Part shown: positions 38,069-38,827 of the stretch, in pieces
Layout: every line of letters begins with the position of its first letter
How positions within the stretch are numbered: the stretch's first letter is position 1
Origin: Candidatus Buchananbacteria bacterium
Lineage (GTDB): Bacteria > Patescibacteriota > Patescibacteriia > Buchananbacterales > UBA6539
Reading direction: 5' to 3'
NCBI GenBank assembly: GCA_016930315.1
Contig: JAFGGX010000029.1
Location: forward strand, 1-38,827
DNA: 38,827 bases
Position numbers and translations under genes: made by a program
The notes under the pieces: model-generated
What the model was told of the DNA's origin: nothing
Seen by the model: only the letters and a program-made list of their open reading frames with translations
Database searches by the model: none

Positions 38069-38827
38069 TTAATCCAACGGCGATTTAATCGTTTTAAGTT
38101 TTTCGCCACTAACTTTTGTATAAATTTGAGTGGTAGTTAAACTCCGGTGACCCAATAGCTCTTGAATATAACGAATGTCGGTGCCGCCTTCCAATAAATG
38201 AGTGGCAAAACTATGGCGCAGACTGTGACAGCCAGTCTGTTTGTTGATTTTGGCATCCGCTAAAGCCTTTTGAAAAATTTTTTCGATTGAACGAATCGAT
38301 AAATGATTATAATAATTCTGGCCAGAAAACAAATAGGCAGCCTTTGATTTTTTGGCAACCAATTTACTCAAAACAAAAATTAATTTATCGGCAATAATTG
38401 TCCGTCGATCTTTTGCCCCCTTACCGCCGCGCACCCAAAGTAAATGATTATCCAAATCAATATCTTGAATCTTTAAACTAGCCACTTCGCTAATTCGCAA
38501 GCCCGAAGAATAAATCAGCGCTAAAATCAATTTGTGTTTTGGATTTTTAATTGTGCCAAGCAACATTGCAACCTCTGGCTTAGACAAAACAACCGGTAAC
38601 TTTTTTGCTCTTTTTGGCAATTGAGTGTTGGATAAATAACTAAAGTGCCTTTTTTGAATTCGTGAATAATAAAATTTTAAAGCGTTGATGGCCAATCTGG
38701 CTGTTACCGGTGATACTTTTCTGTCATTAAGTAAATAGTAGACATAATTCCGAATGTCTGAATCTTTGATCAACCGCGGATCTTTATTCTGACAAAATTT
38801 TAACAAATCCTGATTATAATAAAGATA
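38069..38827 (-). CDS. Xer-type tyrosine recombinase (5' end outside window)
   Basis: The frame stays open to the right edge, so the start lies outside; about 250 residues are visible of an expected ~290. The N-terminal SAM-like DNA-binding domain is partly present (DIRNYVYYLLNDRKVSPVTARLAINALKFYYSRI). The catalytic domain has R in SGLRISEVASLKIQDID, K in RGGKGAKDR, HSLRHSFATHLLEGG, and LGHRSLTTTQIYTKV with the nucleophilic tyrosine. The set R-K-H-R-H-Y is complete. It is likely the chromosome-dimer resolvase acting with FtsK, but an integrative-element recombinase cannot be excluded. A TTG at 38806 is a possible internal start but would remove part of the core-binding domain. Confidence 0.9.
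   Translation of the reverse strand, partial: YLYYNQDLLKFCQNKDPRLIKDSDIRNYVYYLLNDRKVSPVTARLAINALKFYYSRIQKRHFSYLSNTQLPKRAKKLPVVLSKPEVAMLLGTIKNPKHKLILALIYSSGLRISEVASLKIQDIDLDNHLLWVRGGKGAKDRRTIIADKLIFVLSKLVAKKSKAAYLFSGQNYYNHLSIRSIEKIFQKALADAKINKQTGCHSLRHSFATHLLEGGTDIRYIQELLGHRSLTTTQIYTKVSGEKLKTIKSPLD

Noticed and set aside
1-38827. tRNA, rRNA and CRISPR loci
   Set aside because: I saw no T-loop or cloverleaf pattern, no rRNA core sequence and no regularly spaced direct repeats; the repeats present are inverted or are the ychF tail copies.

Overview
The window looks like a piece of an AT-rich bacterial genome from the candidate phyla radiation (Patescibacteria); finer placement is inference and I do not attempt it. 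Reasons: compact single-copy housekeeping genes (rpoB, rpoC, recA, ftsK, efp, rpsF-ssb-rpsR, ychF, glyA, folD, ruvA), very short intergenic gaps, many starts without a clear Shine-Dalgarno sequence, a bacterial Elp3, tandem MurE-like ligases and a RAYT-type Y1 transposase. TGA is used as a stop, so the standard bacterial code applies. I found no tRNA, rRNA or CRISPR array.

Left accessory region (1-3900). The first 2.76 kb is a mobile integron gene-cassette array with four attC-like sites. Each has inverted L''/L' arms and core sites GTTGTGT or GTTAGCT. The start of each complete cassette is complementary to the R'' of its own attC, as cassette circularisation predicts. Cassettes carry a HEPN/AbiU2-like protein, a methyltransferase split by a frameshift in an A8 run, and a TPR protein. 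Two attC sites hold a small ORF between their arms. No integrase is in view; it would lie to the left or be absent. A Nudix hydrolase and a frameshifted acidic protein follow, closed by two terminators.

Centre-left (4019-12355). A minus-strand envelope block holds a stomatin/SPFH protein, a multi-pass membrane protein, a large phosphohexomutase and a bactofilin-like beta-repeat membrane protein. Next comes a divergent pair separated by 13 bp: a Trm9-like methyltransferase and Elp3. Together these could make mcm5U at tRNA wobble positions.

Centre (12535-20501). A plus-strand one-carbon cluster (glyA, RAYT, folD) is followed by two Nudix genes, one interrupted by a 71-bp insertion inside its Nudix box. 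Further right are small membrane and lipoprotein genes, a 35-residue zinc-ribbon gene with its own promoter and terminator, and ychF. The ychF C-terminal tail is repeated three times with only synonymous changes, separated by palindromes. A strongly structured, possibly non-coding RNA region follows, then a THUMP/Trm-G10-type methyltransferase carrying an in-frame palindrome. REP-like palindromes recur in and between genes here, and a RAYT is present to which they may be linked.

Right (20562-38827). The rpsF-ssb-rpsR-efp operon has a sigma70-like promoter and an S6:S18-binding leader. Convergent to it on the minus strand are rpoB-rpoC, ftsK, a RodZ-like gene and recA. A further minus-strand operon holds a Xer-type recombinase (cut by the window edge), ruvA, two MurE-like ligases and a small membrane protein. 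Promoters of the form TTGACA-17-TATCAT or TTGNNN-17-TANNAT recur on both strands.
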